DNA from: Chloroflexota bacterium
GTDB taxonomy: Bacteria > Chloroflexota > Anaerolineae > Anaerolineales > UBA11858
Direction: 5' to 3'
Length of the DNA stretch: 5,749 bases
Assembly: GCA_003513015.1 (NCBI GenBank)
Contig: DOTA01000103.1
Span: 1 to 5,749 of the forward strand
The translations under genes and the position numbers were made by a program. Below, piece after piece: positions 1 to 5,628 of the stretch. Position 1 is the stretch's first letter; every line of letters starts with the position of its first letter. Under the pieces are notes generated by a model, which searched no databases, was not told the DNA's origin, and saw only the letters and a program-made list of their open reading frames with translations.

Positions 1-686
1 TGCAGCCCGGCGATCCAGCCTTCGGTGCGCTTGTCCAGTGCGGCGATGTCTTCTGCTGTAAGGTTAAGTCCCATGCCCTGGTTGAGAAATTCGGCGGCTT
101 CGGCGGGAGTAAAACGCAAGTCGGCAGCACGCAGCTCGGTCAATTGGCCGCGGACGCGCAAGCGCGCCAGGGGTAGATGGGGGTCCTCACGCGTGGCGAT
201 GACCAGGTGCATCTGGCTTGGCTGGTGCTCGAGCAGAAAGGTGAGGGCATCGTCAACCGGCTTGGAATCAATTGTGTGGTAGTCGTCAAGAACGAAGATG
301 AAATGATCGGGGGCGGTGGTAATTTCATTGAGCAGGGCGGTCAGGATCGATTCGGTTGACGGTGGTTGAGGAGACTGGAGCACATTCAACGCCTCAGCTC
401 CGATATTTGCTGCAATCGTTTGCAAAGCAGCGATGAAGTACATCAGAAAGCGTGTGGGGTCGTTATCCTCTTCGTCCAGCGACAGCCAGGCGACCGGCCT
501 CCCGCACCCGGCGATCCACTCGCTGACCAGAGTGGTTTTACCAAAGCCGGCGGAGGCAGAGATGAGGGTCAGTTTGCGGCCCGCGGCGAGTCCCTCAATC
601 AAGCGTACGACCAGGCGCGGGCGCAGGACGACTTTCAGCCTAGGTGGGGGGATGTAAAGTTTCGTGGCTAAAATTGGTGCAGGCAT
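1..686 (-). CDS. MalT-like LuxR-family ATP-dependent transcriptional regulator, N-terminal part (cut by window edge)
   Basis: This reads without interruption for 228 codons from an ATG at 686-684 to the left edge. The N-terminus has the KLYIPPPR pattern (residues 9-16) typical of MalT-like regulators. A P-loop follows, SASAGFGKTT at 43-52 with K50 and T51 as the nucleotide-binding pair. Next come W67-L-S-L-D-E-x-D-N-D76, a Walker B-like strand FIFVLDDYH (D134, D135), and TREDP at 165-169 followed by LPLARLR. The fragment ends in TEGWIAGL at 221-228. These motifs are known from the signal-transduction ATPase domain (STAND class) of MalT and its relatives, which bind ATP and an inducer, oligomerise and activate transcription. 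The TPR-like sensor region and the C-terminal LuxR helix-turn-helix would lie beyond the window, so the DNA-binding end is inferred. Family proteins are usually about 900 residues. The ligand cannot be told from this part. It follows the heme genes on the same strand, but the 440-base gap and its own promoter suggest separate transcription. Confidence 0.9.
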   Translation of the reverse strand, partial: MPAPILATKLYIPPPRLKVVLRPRLVVRLIEGLAAGRKLTLISASAGFGKTTLVSEWIAGCGRPVAWLSLDEEDNDPTRFLMYFIAALQTIAANIGAEALNVLQSPQPPSTESILTALLNEITTAPDHFIFVLDDYHTIDSKPVDDALTFLLEHQPSQMHLVIATREDPHLPLARLRVRGQLTELRAADLRFTPAEAAEFLNQGMGLNLTAEDIAALDKRTEGWIAGL

Positions 687-1124
687 AGGCCAATTATACA
701 ACGCCTACCAACTAATTCGAAAAACATCCCGGTGCAGGCATTGCTCAGTATGCTGAAGTGTTGCGGGATTTCTCCTAGGCTGCGGGAATGTATTTACCTT
801 CTCTGGTTGAACAAGCTTACCGGATCTCCTCGATCTTACAGAATGAGTCTGATGGCATTGATTTCGCCAGCCTGGTATCTCGGGCCAATCAAATCCAATC
901 TTTTGGAAATTAGTCCCCCAAAAAAGCATATTTCCTGAGCATTTTACTAAGGGAATGTGTTTTTAACTGGTTAAAAGATCTAATTATGTCAAGTTAATTC
1001 TCGTTTTCAGGTTGATTTGGGTTAGTCGGTTGTGTAAGCAACTCGAATGATCTTTCGATAGCGCAAATTCCTGATAGAACAATCGGATTAGGGCATTCCC
1101 AAAACTATTATTGGTTATGAACCC
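687..1124. other. Intergenic region without a supported gene
   Basis: About 440 bases lie between the stop of hemE copy 1 and the start of the regulator, visibly richer in A and T than the genes around it. Apart from the regulator promoter at its left end I see no RNA gene, no convincing hairpin followed by a T-run and no ORF with a ribosome-binding site. Overlapping ORFs of about 70 codons exist on both strands at roughly 705-938 but resemble nothing I know. The hemE transcript must end in or beyond this stretch, yet no classical intrinsic terminator is visible. Confidence 0.6.
693..721 (-). promoter_or_regulatory. Putative promoter of the MalT-like regulator, likely leaderless
   Basis: On the minus strand a perfect TATAAT lies at 698-693. 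Six bases separate it from the ATG at 686, so a start site at normal distance would fall on or next to the A of the start codon. A weak -35 candidate, TTCGAA (721-716), sits 17 bases upstream and matches the consensus at three positions. No Shine-Dalgarno sequence is visible before this ATG, which fits a leaderless mRNA. The -10 box is seen; the promoter and leaderless start are inferred. Confidence 0.5.
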
Positions 1125-2177
1125 CTACAGTTGATGGGTTCGTTCGTGAACATAATCAACCAGACGTTTTATGGCCTCCACGGGGGTCGTTTTGTGGATA
1201 CCATGCCCCAGGTTGAAGATATGCCCCGGACGGCCCGCAGCTTCATCCAACACGAGATCAATCTGAGATTTGAGCGTTTCCCAGGGAGCCAGTAGGGTGG
1301 CTGGGTCCAGGTTGCCCTGAATGGCGCGTTCATAGCCGATCTTCTCCCAGGCTGCACCTAACGGCATACGAAAATCCACGCCGATAACTTCGCCACCGCA
1401 GGCCGCCACCTTTTCCAGGTAGGGGAAGGTTCCTGTGCTGAAGTTGATCACCGGTAAGCCCGTGGATTTTAGCGTTTCAAAGAGTTTGGTATTGTAGGGG
1501 GCCACAAATTGCTGGTAAGCCTGCTTGCCTACTGCCAAACCAGCCCATGAATCAAATACTTGCAAAGCAGATGCCCCTGCTTTGGCTTGCTGGAGCAAAT
1601 AATCGGCCTGCACCGCGGCCAATTTTTCCATCAGCATAGCCCAGGCTACGGGATGGCTGTACATCAGGGCTTTGGTTTTTGCGTAATCTTTGGAGCCGCC
1701 ACCCTCGATGGCATATGAGGCCAGCGTGAAGGGGGCGCCTGCAAACCCAATCAACGGAATTCCGCGTGGTGCCAGTTCGTCACTCACCATTTTGACCGCG
1801 CTAATCGTCGAGCCGAGAAATTCCTCGGCTAGCGGCGTTCGCAAGGCGGCAATATCCGCGGGGGTGTCGATCGGGTTGTGGATCACGGGTCCCTTCCCCG
1901 GCACAAATTCCAAATCCAACCCCATACCGATCAGGGGCGGCAAAATATCGGCAAAGATGATGGCGGCATCCAAATCAAAAGCGTTAATCGGCTGCAAAGT
2001 GACCTCGGCGGCCAACTCGGGGGTTTGGATCATCTCCAACATGCTGTGTTTGACGCGCAACTCGCGGTATTCCTGCATGTATCGTCCGGCTTGGCGCATC
2101 AGCCAAATGGGCGTGGCATCCACCGGTAAGCGGCGGCAAGCTCGTAAAAAGCGAGAGTTCGGTTCGTTGTTGGTCAT
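1125..2177 (-). CDS. hemE: Uroporphyrinogen decarboxylase, complete (hemE copy 1)
   Basis: This 350-residue protein has the normal family length. HemE removes the four acetate carboxyl groups of uroporphyrinogen III to give coproporphyrinogen III, in the cytoplasm and without a cofactor. The N-terminal signature PIWLMRQAGRYMQEYR is at 23-38, with R28 and R32 matching the substrate-binding arginines. FADIL carries D77, the family's catalytic aspartate. GAPFTLASYAIEGGGS (147-162) carries Y155, DSWAG carries S210, and NLGHGI carries H325 near the C-terminus. All key residues known from human UROD are therefore present and the enzyme should be active. The start is supported by GGAG at 2186-2183, five bases before the ATG. 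The gene follows the small membrane-protein gene after 77 bases and may share its transcript. The end of a second hemE lies at the right edge of the window, so this is one of two copies; which one supplies the main activity cannot be told. Confidence 0.96.
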   Translation of the reverse strand: MTNNEPNSRFLRACRRLPVDATPIWLMRQAGRYMQEYRELRVKHSMLEMIQTPELAAEVTLQPINAFDLDAAIIFADILPPLIGMGLDLEFVPGKGPVIHNPIDTPADIAALRTPLAEEFLGSTISAVKMVSDELAPRGIPLIGFAGAPFTLASYAIEGGGSKDYAKTKALMYSHPVAWAMLMEKLAAVQADYLLQQAKAGASALQVFDSWAGLAVGKQAYQQFVAPYNTKLFETLKSTGLPVINFSTGTFPYLEKVAACGGEVIGVDFRMPLGAAWEKIGYERAIQGNLDPATLLAPWETLKSQIDLVLDEAAGRPGHIFNLGHGIHKTTPVEAIKRLVDYVHERTHQL

Positions 2178-2256
2178 TCGTACTCCATAATTTACTTGTA
2201 ATTTTTGTTAACTCAGTCTGAATCCACCTAGGTTTTTTTGCTGCATAGATCGATGA

Positions 2257-2679
2257 TCATGATTTCTGGCGCTGGCGCAGAAAATCTACCAATAATAGCC
2301 CTAAGCCACTCAAGAGACCGGTCAGGTGGAAGGGTAAAAATTGGCTTACTTCAACCGGGGCTTTAGCGATCAGGGTTAGATAGAAATATGGCATCCATAC
2401 CAAAATAGCACCCAAAACCAGAATCTGTCCGATAGCGTACAGTTTACTTTTTTGGGGAGGGGCTGCGCCCATTTCTTTGCGCGCCATTGCCCGGAGCCGT
2501 GGTCCGCCGATAACGCCTAACAAATGAAACGGCAAAAATAGATAAAGAGATGGTTTTTGCCCGGCAACGCGCAGTATGATGAATGGAACCCAAGCCAGTA
2601 CACCCACCCAAATCAAGGCAGTCGCCAGTCGGTATCGTATCAGCATCGCAGGGTTGTAAGCATTTTCTTGCGCTACCAT
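2257..2679 (-). CDS. Small four-helix membrane protein with two homologous halves, function unknown
   Basis: I do not recognise this 140-residue protein. It is strongly hydrophobic with four likely membrane segments, about 18-39, 46-60, 82-105 and 112-132. A basic, hydrophilic loop (61-80) joins the halves and the tail RQRQKS is basic. The halves are internal repeats: each has a helix ending in W-x-P (W30/P32 and W95/P97), then after 15-16 residues F-L-P-F-H-L-x-G (48-55 and 114-121). The codons for the shared motif differ at several synonymous positions, so the duplication looks old. The ATG overlaps the hemL stop in ATGGTAG (7 bases), and a GGAG lies 11 bases upstream within hemL, so translation is probably coupled to hemL. 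An alternative start at M12 lacks a ribosome-binding site. The setting between hemL and hemE suggests a link to heme metabolism; the paired histidines H52 and H118 could conceivably bind heme or metal, which is speculation. It could instead be a general small membrane protein. Confidence 0.8.
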   Translation of the reverse strand: MVAQENAYNPAMLIRYRLATALIWVGVLAWVPFIILRVAGQKPSLYLFLPFHLLGVIGGPRLRAMARKEMGAAPPQKSKLYAIGQILVLGAILVWMPYFYLTLIAKAPVEVSQFLPFHLTGLLSGLGLLLVDFLRQRQKS

Positions 2680-3956
2680 GATTTGAAGGTCTCCACAACA
2701 GCCTGGATGGTGGCTTCGATCTCGGCAGCGCCGTGGGCGGTGGACATGAACCCGGCTTCAAACTGCGAAGGGGCCAGATACACGCCCCGCGCCAGCATGC
2801 CCTGGAAGAATTTGCCGAAGGTTTCGGTATTGCTGGTTTTGGCGGAGGGCCAATCGACGACCGGCTGATCGGTGAAAAAGGTAGAGAACATCGTGCCGAC
2901 TCGGTTTTGCCAGACCGGGATACCCGCGGCTTGGGCGGCTGATCCGATCCCATTGGCGAGTTTCTCGCTGGAATTTTTGATGGATTCCCACACCCCAGGC
3001 TTATCCAGAGCCTTGAGCGTGGCGATGCCCGCCGCCATCGCCAGCGGATTGCCGGAGAGTGTGCCCGCCTGATAAACCGGCCCGGCCGGTGCAATCATGG
3101 ACATGACCTCGCGCTTGCCGCCGTAAGCCCCCACCGGCAGCCCGCCCCCGATGACTTTACCCAGTGTGGTCAGATCGGGCTGGATGTTGTAATGCGTTTG
3201 CGCCCCATGGGGATGCACGCGGAAGCCGGTCATGACTTCATCGAAAATTAACAGCGCACCGAATTCCTGTGTGATGGCCCGCAGCCCGGGCAGGAAGCCA
3301 TCTTTCGGTAGCACTACCCCCATATTGCCTGCCACCGGCTCGATGATGATCGCAGCGATCTCGTCGGGGTAAGCTGCGAACAAGGCCCGCACGGAATCCA
3401 GATCGTTGTAGCGCGCCACCAGCGTATCTTGCACCGTCGCCGCGGGGACTCCGGGCGAATCGGGCAATCCCAAGGTGGCCACCCCAGAACCGGCTTGCAC
3501 CAGCAATAAATCGGCGTGACCGTGGTAGCAGCCTTCGAATTTGATGATCTTGTTGCGTTTTGTGTAAGCCCGCGCCAGCCGCAGAGCCGTCATGGTGGCC
3601 TCGGTGCCCGAGTTGACGAAACGCAGCATCTCTAAAGTGGGCATGAATTTCTGTACCAGGCGGGCCAGTTCGATCTCTAAGGGGCTGGGCGCGCCATAGG
3701 ATGTACCCAATTCAGCAGCATTTTTCACAGCCTCCACCACCTCTGGGTGGGCATGTCCCAAAATCAACGGCCCCCAGGAGAGCACGTAATCAATATAGCG
3801 GTTGCCATCTACATCTTGCAGATAGGCCCCCGCACCCTTCTCGATGAAAAGCGGCTGCCCGCCTACGGCCCGGAATGCCCGCACCGGCGAATCCACTCCG
3901 CCAGGGAGAATTTCTTGGGCTTGCTTGAAAAGTTCAATGGATTTAGCAATGTTCAT
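2673..3956 (-). CDS. hemL: Glutamate-1-semialdehyde 2,1-aminomutase
   Basis: HemL converts glutamate-1-semialdehyde to 5-aminolevulinate with pyridoxal/pyridoxamine phosphate, the last step of the C5 route that feeds tetrapyrrole synthesis. The 427 residues match the family length. The N-terminal substrate region [12 protein letters not shown] (17-28) is intact. NSGTEA (115-120) binds the cofactor phosphate, and YHGHAD (144-149) holds the ring-stacking tyrosine region. The gating-loop segment [16 protein letters not shown] is at 156-171. FDEVMTGFR (238-246) holds D239, which contacts the pyridine nitrogen, and [17 protein letters not shown] (264-280) holds K267, the Schiff-base lysine. I place the start at 3956: AGGAG lies five bases upstream and the protein then begins [10 protein letters not shown], like other HemL proteins. 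An ATG 36 bases further upstream would add a cysteine-rich, unrelated peptide. The gene follows hemG after 48 bases and overlaps the small membrane-protein gene by 7 bases. HemL is normally a soluble cytoplasmic dimer. Confidence 0.97.
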   Translation of the reverse strand: MNIAKSIELFKQAQEILPGGVDSPVRAFRAVGGQPLFIEKGAGAYLQDVDGNRYIDYVLSWGPLILGHAHPEVVEAVKNAAELGTSYGAPSPLEIELARLVQKFMPTLEMLRFVNSGTEATMTALRLARAYTKRNKIIKFEGCYHGHADLLLVQAGSGVATLGLPDSPGVPAATVQDTLVARYNDLDSVRALFAAYPDEIAAIIIEPVAGNMGVVLPKDGFLPGLRAITQEFGALLIFDEVMTGFRVHPHGAQTHYNIQPDLTTLGKVIGGGLPVGAYGGKREVMSMIAPAGPVYQAGTLSGNPLAMAAGIATLKALDKPGVWESIKNSSEKLANGIGSAAQAAGIPVWQNRVGTMFSTFFTDQPVVDWPSAKTSNTETFGKFFQGMLARGVYLAPSQFEAGFMSTAHGAAEIEATIQAVVETFKSW

Positions 3957-3961
3957 TTCTA

Positions 3962-3966
3962 CTCCT
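3962..3966 (-). promoter_or_regulatory. Shine-Dalgarno site that fixes the hemL start
   Basis: AGGAG on the minus strand, five bases before the ATG at 3956-3954. It favours this start over the in-frame ATG at 3992, which lies inside the inverted repeat following hemG. Confidence 0.85.
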
Positions 3967-3973
3967 AAATATA

Positions 3974-4042
3974 TTAAACACAAAGCACACAAAGAAGCAC
4001 GAAGTTATGCGCTTTGTGGTACTTTGTGTCCTTCGTGTTTAA
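3974..4042. repeat. Imperfect inverted repeat of CACAAAG/CACGAAG type, overlapping the hemG 3' end
   Basis: Two 31-base arms (3974-4004 and 4012-4042) are reverse complements except at five positions and are separated by a 7-base loop, TTATGCG. Each arm is built from repeated CACAAAG or CACGAAG units. The hemG stop codon (TAA, 4007-4005) lies in the loop, and the right arm encodes the last 11 residues of HemG. Similar CACAAAG/CACGAAG strings are, to my knowledge, common between genes of environmental bacteria, so this may be one copy of a dispersed element. No T-run follows on either strand, so it does not look like an intrinsic terminator, although a hairpin in the hemG-hemL mRNA is plausible and could affect stability or hemL translation. 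Confidence 0.85.
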
Positions 4043-5477
4043 GCAGCTTTTCAACGGCCAGTTCACCAGAATGAATGCAATCGGGGATGCCAATGCCCTG
4101 GTAGCCGTTGCCTGCCAATCCCAAACCAGGGAAGGCCGCCAGGGCAGCATCAATGCGCTCCAGGCGTTCCGGGTGTCCCAGGTTGTACTGTGGCATGGCC
4201 TTTTCCCACTGGAAGATGCGCGTCAGCAAAGGTTCGGCGGTAATCCCCAGGGTGAGTTCAAGTTCCTCGCGGGCGATTGCCAGCAAGGCCTCGTCATCCC
4301 AGGTGATTTGCTCCTCTTGCCCGGCGCGTCCAACAAAAACGCGGATCAACGCGTGCCCTTCTGGGGCGCGGTGCGGGAACTTGGTTGAAGTCCAGGTGCA
4401 GGCCAAAGCCTTGCGCCCTTCGCAGCGCGGGATCACATAACCGTAACCGTCCAACGGTTTGGGTAGTTCACTTTCAGGGTAAGCCAGCGTCACCGTGGCC
4501 GTGGAAACGTATTCGATGGCGGCCAGTTCCGCGGCCAGTTCGGGGGCAAAATCGGCGATCAACGCTCCGCTGACATAGGTTGGGGTTGCCAAAATGATGG
4601 CATCTGCTTCGAGGTGTTCGCCACTGTCGAAGGTCAGGTGCCAGGTTTCAGGTTTCGAGTCACTTCGTTCCAGGCGGGTTACCCGCGTATTCAGGCGTAA
4701 ATCCACGCCGGCGGCTTCCAATTCGGCCAGCAATGCTTCCACAATTTCAGCCAACCCGGTTAGGGGGGTTAAGAAAATGCTACGGGAACCGGGTGCGGGT
4801 TTAGGCGCGCTGCCATTATCATTGGCTTTCGCTTTTTGGGTGCGTTCTTTGCGAACCGCTAAGGCCCCTTTGACCAACCCGCCATATTTTAATTCCAGGT
4901 CCCGTAAGTAAGGCAGGGTGGCCTGCAAACTAAGCTTGTCGCCATCACCGGCATAAATGCCGCTCATCAGGGGTTCGATCAGGCTTTCGTAGGCGGCGCG
5001 TCCCAAGCGGCGTGAAACAAACTCGCCCATGGTTTCATCGCCATTCTCGGATTTGGTTGGCAAGAAGAAATCCAGCCCCATGCGGGCTTTGGCGGGCCAG
5101 GAAAGCAGCCCGGTGCGGATCATCGGCCCGAACTGGGATGGAACCATCATAGTCAGCCCTTCGGGCAGCGGGCGCAGGCGTTCCCTGTGCAGTACGTAAG
5201 TATTGCGCTGCTCCGGGTTGGTGCCATGCAGACGCTCCTCCAGGCCTAACTCGCGGCACAACTGCACCGCCCAGGGCTTGGTGCGCAGGAAGGTATCCGG
5301 CCCGCCTTCGATCACGAAGCCATCCACGCGGTCGGTAGCGATCTTGCCCCCCCAGCGCGTCCCCGCTTCGAGCAGGGTGATCGCAATGGGTTTTCCCTGC
5401 GCGGCGGTTTCTTTTTGCAGATAGTAGGCCGCTGACAGGCCGGCGATCCCGCCGCCGATGACAACTACTTGTCTCAT
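4005..5477 (-). CDS. hemG: HemY-type FAD-dependent protoporphyrinogen/coproporphyrinogen oxidase
   Basis: This 490-residue enzyme oxidises a porphyrinogen to the porphyrin using FAD and oxygen or another acceptor, near the end of heme synthesis. The FAD-binding N-terminus VVVIGGGIAGLSAAYYL (4-20) has G8-x-G10-x-x-G13, and E37 closes the second strand. R41-W-G-G-K and FVIEGGPDTFL (54-64) follow as in HemY proteins. SRRLGRAAYESLIEPLMSGI (155-174) with YAGD (175-178) and the LELKYGGL segment (194-201) are family hallmarks. MPQYNLGH (428-435) and AGNGYQGIGIPD (455-466) complete the C-terminal FAD site. A low-complexity linker occupies about 208-232. Residues 480-490 (KHEGHKVPQSA) are encoded by the inverted repeat and look unlike family tails. 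GGAG at 5488-5485, seven bases before the ATG, supports the start. From sequence alone I cannot say whether it uses protoporphyrinogen IX or coproporphyrinogen III (CgoX of the coproporphyrin-dependent branch). It is not the flavodoxin-like HemG of E. coli; hemY is the alternative symbol. Confidence 0.93.
   Translation of the reverse strand: MRQVVVIGGGIAGLSAAYYLQKETAAQGKPIAITLLEAGTRWGGKIATDRVDGFVIEGGPDTFLRTKPWAVQLCRELGLEERLHGTNPEQRNTYVLHRERLRPLPEGLTMMVPSQFGPMIRTGLLSWPAKARMGLDFFLPTKSENGDETMGEFVSRRLGRAAYESLIEPLMSGIYAGDGDKLSLQATLPYLRDLELKYGGLVKGALAVRKERTQKAKANDNGSAPKPAPGSRSIFLTPLTGLAEIVEALLAELEAAGVDLRLNTRVTRLERSDSKPETWHLTFDSGEHLEADAIILATPTYVSGALIADFAPELAAELAAIEYVSTATVTLAYPESELPKPLDGYGYVIPRCEGRKALACTWTSTKFPHRAPEGHALIRVFVGRAGQEEQITWDDEALLAIAREELELTLGITAEPLLTRIFQWEKAMPQYNLGHPERLERIDAALAAFPGLGLAGNGYQGIGIPDCIHSGELAVEKLLKHEGHKVPQSA
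4635..4655. repeat. Triplicated heptamer CAGGTNN inside hemG
   Basis: Three adjacent 7-base units, CAGGTGC, CAGGTTT and CAGGTTT on the plus strand, lie within hemG and encode K275 to L281 in a stretch where HemY proteins vary. Three units of 7 bases leave the reading frame intact. The same period and CAGG core recur at 5608-5628. Confidence 0.6.
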
Positions 5478-5494
5478 TTATTTTCTCCTTCTCG

Positions 5495-5515
5495 TCCCAC
5501 CGCTCTGTGGTGGGA
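5495..5515. repeat. Palindrome 1 upstream of hemG (9-base arms, TCT loop)
   Basis: TCCCACCGC, a TCT loop, then GTGGTGGGA: nine pairs including one G-T pair. Its edge lies six bases from the GGAG of hemG, so the folded hairpin in the mRNA would sit right beside the ribosome-binding site. Confidence 0.75.
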
Positions 5516-5523
5516 TGTCTGCT

Positions 5524-5540
5524 GCGACGCTCTGCGTCGC
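5524..5540. repeat. Palindrome 2 upstream of hemG (7-base arms, TCT loop)
   Basis: GCGACGC, a TCT loop, then GCGTCGC: a perfect 7-base stem. The centre GC-TCT-GC has the same GC-NNN-GC form as its two right-hand neighbours, while the outer stem sequence differs. Confidence 0.8.
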
Positions 5541-5563
5541 TTCCATCGCTTCAGCTTTGGTAC

Positions 5564-5576
5564 CCCGCGGAGCGGG
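5564..5576. repeat. Palindrome 3 upstream of hemG (5-base arms, GGA loop)
   Basis: CCCGC, a GGA loop, then GCGGG: a perfect but short stem, and the weakest of the four by itself. Its GC-GGA-GC centre is identical to that of palindrome 4. Confidence 0.6.
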
Positions 5577-5583
5577 CCGGGGG

Positions 5584-5610
5584 TGGTAACGACGCGGAGC
5601 GTCGTTACCA
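5584..5610. repeat. Palindrome 4 between the two genes (12-base perfect arms, GGA loop)
   Basis: TGGTAACGACGC, a GGA loop, then GCGTCGTTACCA: twelve perfect pairs, the strongest hairpin in the window. It starts 17 bases after the hemE copy 2 stop in the direction of transcription. No T-run follows on the minus strand, so it looks more like a REP-type element or mRNA 3'-end protector than an intrinsic terminator. Confidence 0.85.
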
Positions 5611-5628
5611 GGGGCCAGGGACCAGGGT
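5608..5628. repeat. Triplicated heptamer CCAGGGN at the hemE copy 2 stop
   Basis: Three adjacent units, CCAGGGG, CCAGGGA and CCAGGGT on the plus strand, fill the space between palindrome 4 and the stop codon of hemE copy 2. The last base of the third unit is part of that TAA stop. Confidence 0.7.

Noticed and set aside
705..938. Overlapping ORFs of 68-74 codons on both strands between the regulator and hemE
   Set aside because: No ribosome-binding sites, odd composition rich in W, C and R, and no recognisable motif; treated as chance frames.
1690..2190. A 166-codon ORF on the plus strand
   Set aside because: It lies antisense to hemE copy 1, whose frame is clearly conserved; the translation resembles nothing and mirrors hemE codon structure.
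2226..2239. ACCTAGGT followed by a run of seven T as a terminator on the plus strand
   Set aside because: The palindrome has no loop and only four bases per arm, and no plus-strand gene precedes it.
2444..3094. A 216-codon ORF on the minus strand in another frame
   Set aside because: It overlaps hemL and the membrane-protein gene out of frame, with an arginine- and serine-rich translation typical of a shadow frame.
3957..3992. Longer HemL start adding 12 residues ([12 protein letters not shown])
   Set aside because: The extension is encoded partly by the inverted repeat, has no good ribosome-binding site and is absent from HemL families; the ATG at 3956 has AGGAG five bases upstream.
3974..4042. 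The inverted repeat as an intrinsic terminator between hemG and hemL
   Set aside because: Neither side has a T-run, the arms are AT-containing and imperfect, and hemL has no visible promoter of its own in the 48-base gap.
5495..5628. CRISPR array
   Set aside because: The palindromes differ in arm sequence and length and have irregular short spacing; there are no conserved direct repeats with unique spacers of similar size and no cas gene.
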